NCBI RefSeq assembly: GCF_007595705.1
Contig: NZ_NISY01000007.1
Span: 1-64,000, forward strand
Direction: 5' to 3'
Length of the DNA: 64,000 nucleotides
From: Streptomyces sp. SAJ15
GTDB taxonomy: Bacteria; Actinomycetota; Actinomycetes; Streptomycetales; Streptomycetaceae
The notes under the pieces were generated by a model, which was given only the letters and a program-made list of their open reading frames with translations, searched no databases and was not told the origin of the DNA. A program made the translations under genes and the position numbers. Within the stretch, counting starts at the first letter, position 1, and every line of letters starts with the position of its first letter. Of this stretch, positions 17,337 through 26,064 are shown one piece after another.

Positions 17337-18578
17337 ATGAGCGCATCGCAGATCCCACCTGCCACCGCCGTTCCGGGCGACGATGTACCGACCCTCCTTG
17401 TCAAGATCTTCGGCAAGGACCGTCCAGGCATCACCGCCGGGCTCTTCGACACCCTCGCCGCCTTCGACGTGGACGTCGTGGACATCGAGCAAGTCGTCAC
17501 CCGAGGCCGCATAGTGCTGTGCGTGCTGGTGACCGCCCCACCGGGCCGCGGCAGCGGCGCGGCCGAGGGCGATCTGCGGGCGACCGTGCACAGCTGGGCC
17601 GAGTCGCTGCGGCTCCAGGCGGAGATCATCTCCGGCCGCGGCGACAACCGGCCGCGCGGTGTCGGACGCTCGCACGTCACCGTGCTCGGACATCCCCTGA
17701 CCGCCGAGTCGACGGCCGCCATCGCGGCCCGTATCACCGGCACGGGCGGCAATATCGACCGCATCTTCCGACTCGCGAAGTACCCCGTGACCGCGGTGGA
17801 GTTCGAGGTCTCCGGGGTCGCGACCGAGCCGCTGCGCACCGCGCTGGCGACCGAGGCCGCGGCCCTGGGCGTCGATGTCGCCGTCGTCGCCTCCGGCCTC
17901 CAGCGCCGGGCGCAGCGCCTGGTGGTCATGGACGTGGACTCCACGCTGATCCAGGACGAGGTGATCGAGCTCTTCGCGGCGCACGCGGGCTGCGAGGCCG
18001 AGGTCGCGAAGGTCACCGCGCAGGCGATGCGCGGCGAGCTGGACTTCGAGCAGTCGCTGCACGCGCGGGTCGCGCTGCTGAAGGGCATCGACGAGTCGGT
18101 GGTGGAGAAGGTGCGCGCCGAGGTGCGGCTCACCCCCGGCGCGCGGACCCTCATCCGTACCCTCAAGCTGCTCGGCTTCCAGGTGGGCGTGGTCTCCGGT
18201 GGCTTCACCCAGGTGACCGACGACCTGAAGGAGCGGCTGGGCCTGGACTTCGCCTCCGCCAACACCCTGGAGGTGGTGGACGGCAAGCTGACCGGCCGCG
18301 TGGTCGGGGAGGTGGTGGACCGGGAGGGCAAGGCCCGGCTGCTGCGGCGGTTCGCGGCGGAGGCCGGGGTGCCGCTGTCCCAGACGGTGGCGATCGGCGA
18401 CGGCGCCAACGACCTGGACATGCTGAACGCCGCCGGGCTCGGGGTGGCCTTCAACGCCAAGCCGGTGGTGCGGGAGGCCGCGCACACCGCGGTGAACGTG
18501 CCGTTCCTGGACACGGTGCTCTATCTGCTGGGCATCACCCGCGACGAGGTCGAGGCGGCGGAGACCCACGCCGACTGA
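17337..18578 (+). CDS. serB: Phosphoserine phosphatase SerB with N-terminal ACT domains
   Basis: Last step of serine biosynthesis: hydrolysis of O-phosphoserine in the cytoplasm. The 413-residue protein begins with two ACT-like modules (about 18-95 and 112-185), likely serine-sensing. The HAD catalytic domain follows: nucleophile D199 and acid D201 in M-D-V-D-S-T-L-I, V-S-G-G-F-T, and A-I-G-D-G-A-N-D-L-D-M-L. Of two in-frame ATGs (17331, 17337) I chose 17337 because GGTGGA sits directly against the first and at proper spacing from the second. It is monocistronic and ends before a strong terminator. Confidence 0.95.
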   Translation: MSASQIPPATAVPGDDVPTLLVKIFGKDRPGITAGLFDTLAAFDVDVVDIEQVVTRGRIVLCVLVTAPPGRGSGAAEGDLRATVHSWAESLRLQAEIISGRGDNRPRGVGRSHVTVLGHPLTAESTAAIAARITGTGGNIDRIFRLAKYPVTAVEFEVSGVATEPLRTALATEAAALGVDVAVVASGLQRRAQRLVVMDVDSTLIQDEVIELFAAHAGCEAEVAKVTAQAMRGELDFEQSLHARVALLKGIDESVVEKVRAEVRLTPGARTLIRTLKLLGFQVGVVSGGFTQVTDDLKERLGLDFASANTLEVVDGKLTGRVVGEVVDREGKARLLRRFAAEAGVPLSQTVAIGDGANDLDMLNAAGLGVAFNAKPVVREAAHTAVNVPFLDTVLYLLGITRDEVEAAETHAD

Positions 18579-18661
18579 CCCGGGATCCCGTCGGTCGACG
18601 GACGGCCGGTCGGGGTGGCATCCGGTCGAGTGGTCGGGCCGGGATGTCGTCGGAGACGTAT

Positions 18662-18697
18662 GTGGGCCGGCCTCCACCGGGGTGGAGGCCGGCCCAC
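18662..18697. terminator. Bidirectional terminator between serB and SixA-like gene
   Basis: A perfect 16-bp stem (18662-18677 with 18682-18697) closes a CGGG tetraloop between convergent genes. Confidence 0.85.
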
Positions 18698-18765
18698 GTC
18701 ACCGGCCCACTTCCCGCACGGTCCGGCCGCTCAGGCACTGCACGCGGGGATCCGCGGCGCGTGGC

Positions 18766-19284
18766 TCAGGCGTGCGGGGACCAGAAGGCGACCAGGCGGC
18801 CGACTCCGTGCTCCACCGACTTCCACGAGCCGTCGAAGGTCAGCACCGCGATGGCGGAGGTGGGGAAGCCGCTCCGGTTCATCCGGGCCAGCAGATCCCC
18901 CTCCGCCTCACCCGCCAGGGCGTCGGCCAGCGCGTGCACACCGGGGTTGTGGCCGACCACCATCAGGTCCTTGACCTCGTCAGAGGTCTCGTTCAGCAGC
19001 GCGATCAGCTCCCCCAGCGAAGCCTCGTACAGCCGCTCCTCGTAGACCGTCTTGGGGCGCTGGGGCAGCTCGGACACCACCAGCTTCCAGGTCTCGCGGG
19101 TGCGGAGGGCGGTGGAGCACAGGGTGAGATCGGGAGTGATGCCGGCCCCGGCGAGCCAGCGCCCGGCCACCGGGGCGTCTTTGCGTCCGCGCTCGGCGAG
19201 CGGGCGCTCATGATCGGATTCCTCGGCCCAGTCGGCCTTGGCGTGTCGGAGTAGGACGATCCTGCGGGGTACATCGACGCTCAT
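18766..19284 (-). CDS. SixA-type histidine phosphatase
   Basis: A 172-residue histidine-phosphatase-superfamily protein of the SixA branch. The catalytic motif is L-L-R-H-A-K-A-D-W near residues 10-18 (histidine 13 or 14), with R-P-L-A-E-R-G after it, and the second histidine motif is V-V-G-H-N-P-G-V-H. SixA removes phosphate from histidine phosphotransfer domains; in actinobacteria the substrate is not known. The ATG at 19284 follows GGGA. It is the last of a leftward run with a small membrane protein gene 76 bp upstream. Confidence 0.88.
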   Translation of the reverse strand: MSVDVPRRIVLLRHAKADWAEESDHERPLAERGRKDAPVAGRWLAGAGITPDLTLCSTALRTRETWKLVVSELPQRPKTVYEERLYEASLGELIALLNETSDEVKDLMVVGHNPGVHALADALAGEAEGDLLARMNRSGFPTSAIAVLTFDGSWKSVEHGVGRLVAFWSPHA

Positions 19285-19360
19285 GGGTCCCAGCTTCGCA
19301 CGAAAAGCGCTGCGTGGCGCGGGGTGTTGAGGACGCTCCGCACCGCCGGGAACGGTGCGG

Positions 19361-19588
19361 CTACTGGTGCGGCACGACGTCCCGCACCATCCCGACGACG
19401 TGCGAGAGGACACCGGACTCGCTGGCGGCCTGTGCGTCCGCGGGGCCCGCGATGAGCAGCAGCAGCGCGACGAAGGCGACGGCGGGCAGCGCCACGGCCC
19501 ACCACGGCAGCCGGGTCGACACACCACCGGACGCCGAACGGACCGGGGGTATGGACCGGGGGTACGGGCGAGCGGTCGGTGCGGACAT
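19361..19588 (-). CDS. Small single-pass membrane protein
   Basis: A 75-residue protein with one hydrophobic segment (about 29-50) after an N-terminal region rich in proline and arginine, ending in an amphipathic S-G-V-L-S-H-V-V-G-M tail. I do not recognise a family. The ATG at 19588 has GGAG 9 nt upstream, and codon bias is normal, which supports a real gene. It lies between the transporter-associated gene and the SixA-like gene, all leftward. Confidence 0.65.
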   Translation of the reverse strand: MSAPTARPYPRSIPPVRSASGGVSTRLPWWAVALPAVAFVALLLLIAGPADAQAASESGVLSHVVGMVRDVVPHQ

Positions 19589-19700
19589 CGGATCGCCTCC
19601 GGGTGCGGGCTGGACGCTGTGGCTCTTCGAGCCTAAGGAGCCCGACCCGCCGATCCCATCCGGTGAGCCACCTACTGACCCCTGACTCAACCCCCCTAAG

Positions 19701-19724
19701 GGTGGTGGGGTTAACCCCACCACC
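19701..19724. terminator. 24-bp perfect palindrome
   Basis: GGTGGTGGGGTT and its exact reverse complement abut at 19701-19712 and 19713-19724. The position, after the transporter-associated gene and before the small membrane gene on the minus strand, fits a terminator. A dimeric protein binding site is the alternative. Confidence 0.5.
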
Positions 19725-19770
19725 GCCCCGGGGCGGCACCCGCGGGCGCGCCCCATCCGGGGGGAATCGG

Positions 19771-19893
19771 TCAGGGCGAGGCGATGGTCGCGATGACCCC
19801 GATGACGACGGTGACCAGCAGCATCACACCGAGAATGGTGAGCAGCTTCTTGTGACCGTTCTGCGGATTCGGGTCGAGCACAGGAGACGACAT
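19771..19893 (-). CDS. SGM_5486-type small transporter-associated protein
   Basis: A 40-residue single-pass membrane peptide: M-S-S-P-V-L-D-P-N-P-Q-N-G-H-K-K, then a hydrophobic helix L-L-T-I-L-G-V-M-L-L-V-T-V-V-I-G-V-I, ending A-T-I-A-S-P. The L-D-P-N-P-Q-N-G start and the I-A-S-P end match the small family found next to CynX/NimT-type MFS transporters in Streptomyces. It is downstream of that transporter here, on the same strand, 202 bp after its stop. The ATG is at 19893; the ribosome binding site is weak. Confidence 0.8.
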   Translation of the reverse strand: MSSPVLDPNPQNGHKKLLTILGVMLLVTVVIGVIATIASP

Positions 19894-20043
19894 GGCTCAA
19901 GTGTCCCAAACTCCGCGCACCGACTTCGACCGGGGCACCCGCCGGATCACCGGGCCCGGGGTGCTGGGGCCGGCCGGCACCCGGGCCCGCGCGGAGCCGC
20001 GCCACTCCACCGGCACGCCCACTACGCCGTAGGGGGCACCCTC

Positions 20044-20150
20044 ACGGCTTCGTCCCCGACGCGGCGGTACGGCTTCTTCGTCCCCGACGGTGCGATCACG
20101 GCTTCGTCCTCGACGGTGCGGTCACGGCTTCGTCCTCGACGGTGCGGTCA
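20044..20150. repeat. Minisatellite, four units of 25-29 bp
   Basis: Units starting ACGGCTTCGTC occur at 20044, 20069, 20098 and 20124. The last two are identical over 25 of 26 positions. The array spans the end of the MFS gene: its stop codon is created inside the third unit (20096-20098), and because 26 is not a multiple of three each unit is read in a different frame. Confidence 0.85.
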
Positions 20151-21505
20151 CGGCCGGCGAGCACGCCCGCCACCATCTGCGGCACCATCAGCCCCGCCAT
20201 CAGCGCGATCGGCAGGTCCCAGCCACCGGTGTGCTGGTAGAGGGCGCCCACCAGCAGCGGGCCCGGGATGGACAGCAGATAGCCGGTGCTCTGCGCGAAC
20301 GCCGACAGGCCGACCACACCGGCGCTGGTCTTCGCGCGCATACCGATCATGGTCAGGGCGAGCGGAAAGGCGCAGTTGGAGACGCCCAGCAGCAGGGCCC
20401 AGGCCCAGGCGCCGCCGGCCGGCGCCAGCCAGAGGCCGGCGTAGCCGGTGAACCCGAAGGCACCGAGGGTGAGGACGAGCACACCCTGGTGGCGCAGTCG
20501 GGCCGCGACCCGCGGCAGTACGAAGGAGAGCGGCACGCCCATCACCATGGTGACCGCCAGCAGCACTCCGGCGGTGGAGGCGGAGACCCCCGCGTCGCGG
20601 AAGATCTGCGGCATCCAGCCCATGGTGATGTACGCCCCGGTGGCCTGGAGGCCGAAGAAGACGGCGAGCGCCCAGGCGGTGGGGCTGCGGGTGATGCGGG
20701 GCGCGGGGGCGTCCTGCGGCGCGGCGGCGGACTCCGCGCGCACCTGACGGTTCGTGCGGCCTCGGGCGATGAGGAACCACGGCGGCACGGCGACGGCGGC
20801 CAGCAGCGCCCAGACGCCGAGGCCCAGTCGCCAACTGCCGCCCATGGCATCGGTCATGGGCACGGTGACGGCCGCGGCGCCGGCGGTGCCCAGCGACATG
20901 GCCATGGAGTACAGACCGGTCATCGGGCCGATGCGGTCCGGGAACCAGCGCTTGACGATCACCGGCATGAGGATGTTGCTGACGGCGATGCCGGCCAGCG
21001 CCAGCGCGCTGATCGCCAGGAAGCCCGCGGTGTTCCCGACCAGGGGGCGCAGCGCGAGCCCCGCCGTGATGGCGGCGAGCCCGGCGCAGACGACGGTGGC
21101 GGGTCCCCAGCGGCGGGCCAGCCGGGGCGCCGCGAGCCCGAAGAGCGCGAAGCAGAGGGTGGGCACCGAGGTGAGCAGCCCGGCGACCGTGCCGCTCATG
21201 CCCAGGCCGTCGCGCACCTCCTCCAGGAGCGAGCCGAGGCTGGTGATGGCGGGCCGCAGGTTGAGGGCGGCCAGGAGCAGGCCGATGACCACGATCCGCA
21301 GCGGCCAGGGGGAGCCGGCGTCGGGCGCGGCCGCGCCCCGGGGACCGACTCCGGCGCCCGGCCCGGCCGCCGCCGCCCGCGCGGTGGTCAGCGGTCGCCC
21401 CGCTCCCGCCGTGGGCGGAGTGCGCACCGCGGTCGCGGTCGCCGTGTCCGTCGTGCCGGTCCTGTCCCCGTCCACCGTCTCCGCGGTCTCCTCGTGTGCA
21501 GCCAT
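20096..21505 (-). CDS. CynX/NimT family MFS transporter
   Basis: A 469-residue major facilitator with 12 predicted helices after a disordered, Thr/Ala-rich N-terminal tail of about 60 residues. N-L-R-P-A-I-T-S-L-G in the first helix and the later S-Q-S-T-G-Y-like A-F-A-Q-S-T-G-Y-L-L fit the CynX/NimT (cyanate/nitroimidazole) branch. It is probably an efflux carrier; the substrate is unknown. I chose ATG 21505, 7 nt after a TATGAT element, over the in-frame ATGs at 21517 and 21514, which overlap that element. The C-terminal tail is encoded by a minisatellite. A divergent GntR regulator suggests local control. Confidence 0.88.
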   Translation of the reverse strand: MAAHEETAETVDGDRTGTTDTATATAVRTPPTAGAGRPLTTARAAAAGPGAGVGPRGAAAPDAGSPWPLRIVVIGLLLAALNLRPAITSLGSLLEEVRDGLGMSGTVAGLLTSVPTLCFALFGLAAPRLARRWGPATVVCAGLAAITAGLALRPLVGNTAGFLAISALALAGIAVSNILMPVIVKRWFPDRIGPMTGLYSMAMSLGTAGAAAVTVPMTDAMGGSWRLGLGVWALLAAVAVPPWFLIARGRTNRQVRAESAAAPQDAPAPRITRSPTAWALAVFFGLQATGAYITMGWMPQIFRDAGVSASTAGVLLAVTMVMGVPLSFVLPRVAARLRHQGVLVLTLGAFGFTGYAGLWLAPAGGAWAWALLLGVSNCAFPLALTMIGMRAKTSAGVVGLSAFAQSTGYLLSIPGPLLVGALYQHTGGWDLPIALMAGLMVPQMVAGVLAGRDRTVEDEAVTAPSRTKP

Positions 21506-21512
21506 GCCGACC

Positions 21513-21543
21513 ATCATAGAATCATGGGATGAATGTCTTCCAA
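21513..21543 (-). promoter_or_regulatory. Promoter of MFS gene, TTGGAA-19-TATGAT, probably leaderless
   Basis: Minus strand: -35-like TTGGAA at 21543-21538, -10 TATGAT at 21518-21513, then 7 nt to the ATG at 21505. The 19-nt spacer is long. The divergent GntR gene starts about 80 bp away, so its operator should lie between the two. Confidence 0.5.
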
Positions 21544-21623
21544 CGGGTTCACGGACCGTTCACGGGAGACGGCATCATGAGAGAGCCCACATCCCCGCGA
21601 CGGCCCCCATGCCCAGGAGAGTC

Positions 21624-22289
21624 ATGCCGCTGACATCGCCCCGGCGCTCCGCGCTCGCCGACCAGGTGATCGCCCAGCTGCGCGCCCAGATCACCTCAGG
21701 CGAGTGGCCGGTGGGCTCACGGATCCCCACCGAGCCGGAGCTGGTGGAGCAGCTCGGCGTGGCCCGTAACACCGTGCGCGAGGCGGTGCGGGCCCTGGCC
21801 CACAACGGACTGCTGGACATCCGGCAGGGCTCGGGCACCTATGTCGTGGCCACCAGCGAGCTGGCCGGGGTGATGAACCGGCGCTTCGCCGACTCCGAGC
21901 CGCGGCACGTCGCCGAGCTGCGCGGCGCGCTGGAGACCAAGGCGGCCCAGCTGGCCGCGGAGCGCCGTACCGCGCAGGACCTCCGGCAGCTCGACGCCCT
22001 GCTGGAGCGGCGCGAGCGGGCCTGGGAGTCCGGCGACGCGGAGGCGTTCGTGGAGGCGGACGCGCGACTGCACATGGCGGTGGTGGCCGCGTCGCACAAC
22101 GAGGTGTTGGCGGAGTTGTACGCGGACCTGGCCGGGGTGCTGCGCAGCTTCCTCCGCGCGGACGTGGGCACCGAGCTGCGGCCCGAGGCCCATATGGACC
22201 ACGCCCGGCTGGTGGCGGCGATCCGCGACGGAGACGGCGCCCGCGCCGCCGCCGAGGCCAGCACCCACACGTCCGTCTGCCGTTTCTGA
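21624..22289 (+). CDS. FadR-subfamily GntR transcriptional regulator
   Basis: A 221-residue repressor-type protein. The N-terminal winged helix (about 8-75) has L-A-D-Q-V-I-A-Q-L, the I-P-T-E-P-E-L-V-E-Q-L-G-V-A-R-N-T-V-R-E-A recognition region and the wing I-R-Q-G-S-G-T-Y-V. The C-terminal FCD ligand domain (about 85-215) has metal-site histidines such as L-H-M-A-V-V-A-A-S-H-N and E-A-H-M-D-H. It is divergent from the MFS transporter and probably controls it. The ATG at 21624 follows AGGAGA closely; ATG 21609 in frame is an alternative without a ribosome binding site. Confidence 0.9.
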   Translation: MPLTSPRRSALADQVIAQLRAQITSGEWPVGSRIPTEPELVEQLGVARNTVREAVRALAHNGLLDIRQGSGTYVVATSELAGVMNRRFADSEPRHVAELRGALETKAAQLAAERRTAQDLRQLDALLERRERAWESGDAEAFVEADARLHMAVVAASHNEVLAELYADLAGVLRSFLRADVGTELRPEAHMDHARLVAAIRDGDGARAAAEASTHTSVCRF

Positions 22290-22316
22290 CAGCCGGCCGA
22301 TCCGGTCGCCGGGCCG

Positions 22317-22673
22317 TCAGCGCAGGTGGCTCACCCACGCCTCCGCTATCTCCTTCCAGCACCGCTCCGAGACGCGGATGTGCTGGGCGGGTGCGATGTC
22401 CACCGGTCGGCTGGCCAGGTCCGGGTCCCACCAGCGTTCGCACTCCACGTGCAGTTGGACGCGGTCGGCCCTGGGGTACGGGTTGAAGCAGCTCGCCGTC
22501 GCGTGCGAGCCGTGCACCCAGGCGTCGCAGCTGGCGTGGCGCGGCCGGTTCTCGGCGGCCGGCACGATGACGGGGGCCGGCGGTGGCGTGGTGGGCGCGG
22601 CGGGCGGTTCGGACGCGGCGACGGCGAAGGCGGCGATCAGTGCCGCGGCCGCGGCACGGTGGGGCGTACGCAT
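22317..22673 (-). CDS. Small secreted cysteine-containing protein
   Basis: A 118-residue exported protein. The signal peptide is clear (R-T-P-H-R then an alanine-rich core, ending near A-V-A-A-S, about 22). The mature part begins with a proline-rich stretch and contains four cysteines (in S-C-D-A-W, A-S-C-F-N, V-E-C-E-R and E-R-C-W-K), which could form two disulfides. No known domain. The ATG at 22673 has GAGGAGG at ideal spacing. It converges with the GntR gene. Confidence 0.75.
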   Translation of the reverse strand: MRTPHRAAAAALIAAFAVAASEPPAAPTTPPPAPVIVPAAENRPRHASCDAWVHGSHATASCFNPYPRADRVQLHVECERWWDPDLASRPVDIAPAQHIRVSERCWKEIAEAWVSHLR

Positions 22674-22786
22674 GGTGGTACCTCCTCGGCCGTGCTGCGG
22701 CGAGCGCCGCGGCTGCACCTCAAGGGGGACGCTCTCCACCCTGCCGGGGCCGCGGCCCGGACGCCCCTCCCATGGCCCGAACGGGT

Positions 22787-22824
22787 GATGCCCCGCTCCC
22801 CGCGCGTGCGGGGAACGGGGCATC
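22787..22824 (-). terminator. Terminator of the fabG-fabI operon
   Basis: A 17-bp stem with one mismatch (22787-22803 with 22808-22824) and a GCGT loop lies 20 bp beyond the fabI stop codon. Confidence 0.75.
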
Positions 22825-22843
22825 GAGGTGCGGGCGGTTCGGC

Positions 22844-23614
22844 TCAGACGCCCATCGAGTGCACGCCGCCGTCGACGTGGACGATCTCGCCGGTGGTCTT
22901 CGGGAACCAGTCGGAGAGCAGACCGACGACGCCGCGGGCCGCCGGCTCCGGGTCGGCGATGTCCCAACCGATCGGCGCGCGGTCGCCCCACTCGTTGGCC
23001 AGGGTCTCGAAGCCCGGGATGGACTTGGCGGCCATCGACTTGATCGGGCCGGCCGCGACCAGGTTGCAGCGGACGTTCTCCTTGCCCAGGTCGCGGGCGA
23101 GGTAGCGGTTGGTGGACTCCAGCGCCGCCTTGGCCACGCCCATCCAGTCGTAGACCGGCCAGGCGAACTTGGCGTCGAAGGTGAGGCCGACGATGGAGCC
23201 GCCGCGCCGCATCAGCGGCAGCAGCGCCGTGGCCAGCGACTTGTAGGAGTACGCCGACACCTCCAGGGCGGTGCCCACGTCCTCCCAGTTGGCGTCCAGG
23301 AAGTGGAAGGCGCCCTGCGGGCCGAAGGCGATGGAGTGCACCACGCCGTCCAGGTCGACGCCCTCGCCGAGGTGCTCACGCACCCGCTCGGCCAGGGTGT
23401 CCAGGTGCTCCTGGTTGGTGACGTCCAGCTCGATGACCGGGGCGGGCTTGGGCAGCCGCTTGGCGATCCGCTCGACGAGGGTGAGCCGGCCGAAGCCGGT
23501 GAGGATGACCTCGGCGCCCTCTTCCTGGGCGAACTTGGCGGCGTGGAAGCCGATCGACGCATCGGTGATGACGCCGGTGACCAGGATGCGCTTGCCAGCG
23601 AGAATTCCACTCAT
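22844..23614 (-). CDS. fabI: Enoyl-ACP reductase FabI (InhA type)
   Basis: NADH-dependent reduction of enoyl-ACP, last step of each fatty acid elongation cycle. The 256-residue protein has the InhA-type nucleotide motif V-T-G-V-I-T-D-A-S-I-G (12-22) and catalytic residues F146, Y155 and K162 in P-V-Y-D-W-M-G-V-A-K, the same spacing as F149-Y158-K165 of InhA. It is second in a two-gene operon, 5 bp after fabG. This is the actinobacterial order known from the mycobacterial fabG1-inhA locus. Confidence 0.96.
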   Translation of the reverse strand: MSGILAGKRILVTGVITDASIGFHAAKFAQEEGAEVILTGFGRLTLVERIAKRLPKPAPVIELDVTNQEHLDTLAERVREHLGEGVDLDGVVHSIAFGPQGAFHFLDANWEDVGTALEVSAYSYKSLATALLPLMRRGGSIVGLTFDAKFAWPVYDWMGVAKAALESTNRYLARDLGKENVRCNLVAAGPIKSMAAKSIPGFETLANEWGDRAPIGWDIADPEPAARGVVGLLSDWFPKTTGEIVHVDGGVHSMGV

Positions 23615-23619
23615 GTCGT

Positions 23620-24324
23620 TCAGTGACCCATGCCCAATCCGCCGTCGACGGGGATGACGGCTCCAGTGATGTACGCGGCCTCCTCGGAGGCCAGGAAGCG
23701 GACCGCGGCGGCGATCTCGTCGGGCTGCGCGTAGCGCCCCAGCGGCACCTGCTTGACGATGCCCTCCCGCTGCTCGTCGCTGAGCACACGGGTCATGTCG
23801 GTGTCCACGAAGCCGGGCGCGACCACGTTGACCGTGATGTTGCGCGAACCGAGCTCGCGGGCGAGGGAGCGGGCGAAGCCCACCAGGCCGGCCTTGGAGG
23901 CCGCGTAGTTGGCCTGACCGGCTGAACCGAGCAGACCGACCACGGAGGAGATGAGGACGACGCGCCCCTTACGGGCCCGCAGCATGCCGCGGTTGGCCCG
24001 CTTGACCACCCGGAAGGTGCCGGTGAGGTTGGTGTCGAGGACGCTGGTGAAGTCCTCCTCCGACATGCGCATCAGGAGCTGGTCGCGGGTGACGCCGGCG
24101 TTGGCCACCAGCACCTCCACCGCGCCGTGCTTCTCCTCGATCTCCTTGTACGCCTGCTCGACCTGCTCCTGGTCCGTGATGTCGCACTTCACGGCGAGGA
24201 AGCCCGCGGGCGGCTCGCCCGACCGGTAGGTGATGGCGACCTTGTCGCCCGCGTCGGCGAACGCGCGGGCGATGGCGAGGCCGATGCCGCGGTTGCCTCC
24301 GGTGACGAGAACCGAGCGGCTCAA
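23620..24324 (-). CDS. fabG: 3-oxoacyl-ACP reductase FabG
   Basis: NADPH-dependent beta-ketoacyl-ACP reductase of type II fatty acid synthesis. The 234-residue SDR has T-G-G-N-R-G-I-G (8-15), N-A-G (75-77), and the catalytic set S127, Y140, K144 in A-N-Y-A-A-S-K. It ends V-D-G-G-L-G-M-G-H. The start is TTG at 24324, giving L-S-R-S-V-L-V-T-G-G; AGAGGGTGG lies just upstream and no ATG or GTG fits the family N-terminus. The first gene of fabG-fabI, it is divergent from tldD with 216 bp between. Confidence 0.95.
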   Translation of the reverse strand: MSRSVLVTGGNRGIGLAIARAFADAGDKVAITYRSGEPPAGFLAVKCDITDQEQVEQAYKEIEEKHGAVEVLVANAGVTRDQLLMRMSEEDFTSVLDTNLTGTFRVVKRANRGMLRARKGRVVLISSVVGLLGSAGQANYAASKAGLVGFARSLARELGSRNITVNVVAPGFVDTDMTRVLSDEQREGIVKQVPLGRYAQPDEIAAAVRFLASEEAAYITGAVIPVDGGLGMGH

Positions 24325-24540
24325 GGGACCACCCTCTCTGTGGGATATCGCTGCGCTGTCGCTGCGTATTGTCGCGTGTGTCCTCCCGAAACTATCTGGC
24401 GACAGGGCCGTACGGGGAATCGAGGCCACACAGGGGCGGCCTCCGGTCACTGTGGGGTCCCTACAGAAAGCGATCGGCAAAGCGCTGGGCGACCGCCCCG
24501 CGGACACGGCATGATCGGGGACCTACCACGGGAGGATCAC

Positions 24541-26064
24541 GTGCCCCATTCCATCGACGAGGACTTCTCGGCGCTGCCGCTGCGCCCGCTGGCCGACGCC
24601 GCGCTGGCCCGCGCGCGGGCGCTCGGGGCCACCCACGCGGACTTCCGCTTCGAGCGGGTGCGCAGCGGGTCCTGGCGGCTGCGTGACGCCAAGCCGGCGA
24701 GCTCGTCCGACACCACCGACCTGGGCTACGCGGTGCGCGTGGTGCACGGCGGCACCTGGGGCTTCGCCTCCGGGGTGGACCTGACGATGGACGCGGCCGC
24801 GCGGGTGGCCGCGCAGGCCGTGGCGATGGCCAAGCTGTCGGCGAAGGTGATCCAGGCGGCCGGGTCCGACGAGCGGGTGGAGCTGGCGGACGAGCCGGTG
24901 TACGCGGACCGGACCTGGGTCTCCGCGTACGACGTCAACCCGTTCTCGGTGCCGGACGGGGAGAAGGTGGCGCTGCTGACCGACTGGAGCGAGCGGCTGC
25001 TGCGGGCCGAGGGGGTGGCGCATGTGGACGCCTCGCTGCTCGTCGTGCAGGAGAACAAGTTCTACGCGGACACCGCGGGCACCTCGACCACCCAGCAGCG
25101 GGTGCGGCTGCATCCGCAGCTCACGGCGGTGGCGGTGGATCCGGACAGCGGCGAGTTCGACTCGATGCGGACGCTGGGGCCGCCGGCGGGGCGCGGCTGG
25201 GAGTACCTCACCGGGACCGGCTGGGACTGGGACCGGGAGCTGGCGGAGATCCCGGAGCTGCTGGCCGAGAAGATGCGCGCGCCGACGGTCGACCCGGGCG
25301 TCTACGACCTGGTGGTGGACCCGTCCAACCTCTGGCTGACCATCCACGAGTCGATCGGCCACGCCACCGAGCTGGACCGGGCACTGGGCTACGAGGCGGC
25401 GTACGCGGGCACCTCCTTCGCCACCTTCGACCAGTTGGGCAAGCTGAGATACGGCTCCGAGCTGATGAACGTCACCGGCGACCGGACCGCGGAGCACGGG
25501 CTGGCCACCGTCGGCTACGACGACGAGGGCGTCGCCGGCCAGTCCTGGGACCTGGTCAGGGACGGGGTGCTGGTGGGCTACCAGCTCGACCGGCGGACCG
25601 CCCGGCTCACCGGCTTCGACCGCTCCAACGGCTGCGCCTTCGCCGACTCCCCCAGCCATGTGCCGGTGCAGCGGATGGCCAATGTCTCCCTGCTGCCCGC
25701 GCCCGGCGGCCCCTCCACCGAGGAGCTGATCTCGGGGGTCGAGCGCGGCATCTACGTGGTCGGCGACCGCTCCTGGTCGATCGACATGCAGCGGTACAAC
25801 TTCCAGTTCACACAGCAACGGGCCTACGTGATCCGGAACGGCCGTCTTCGCGGACAGGTCCGTGACGTCGCCTATCAGGGGACGACCCCCGAGTTCTGGG
25901 GCTCCCTCGGGGCGGTCGGAGGGCCCCAGACGTACGTCCTCGGCGGCGCCTTCAACTGTGGCAAGGCACAGCCCGGACAGGTCGCCTCGGTCTCCCACGG
26001 CTGCCCGTCGGCCCTGTTCCACGGCGTCAACATCCTCAATACCACCCAGGAGGCGGGCCGATGA
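24541..26064 (+). CDS. TldD-type metalloprotease subunit
   Basis: A 507-residue TldD/PmbA family protein. The predicted zinc site is H-E-S-I-G-H (H269, E270, H274), which is in TldD and missing from TldE, and the conserved late S-H-G-C-P segment with N-C-G-K is present. TldD and TldE form a heterodimer that cleaves unfolded peptides; the pair is known for maturing microcin B17 and degrading CcdA. The GTG at 24541 follows GGGAGG. The gene ends in an ATGA overlap with a short ORF rather than directly with tldE, because a repeated insertion separates them. Confidence 0.94.
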   Translation: MPHSIDEDFSALPLRPLADAALARARALGATHADFRFERVRSGSWRLRDAKPASSSDTTDLGYAVRVVHGGTWGFASGVDLTMDAAARVAAQAVAMAKLSAKVIQAAGSDERVELADEPVYADRTWVSAYDVNPFSVPDGEKVALLTDWSERLLRAEGVAHVDASLLVVQENKFYADTAGTSTTQQRVRLHPQLTAVAVDPDSGEFDSMRTLGPPAGRGWEYLTGTGWDWDRELAEIPELLAEKMRAPTVDPGVYDLVVDPSNLWLTIHESIGHATELDRALGYEAAYAGTSFATFDQLGKLRYGSELMNVTGDRTAEHGLATVGYDDEGVAGQSWDLVRDGVLVGYQLDRRTARLTGFDRSNGCAFADSPSHVPVQRMANVSLLPAPGGPSTEELISGVERGIYVVGDRSWSIDMQRYNFQFTQQRAYVIRNGRLRGQVRDVAYQGTTPEFWGSLGAVGGPQTYVLGGAFNCGKAQPGQVASVSHGCPSALFHGVNILNTTQEAGR

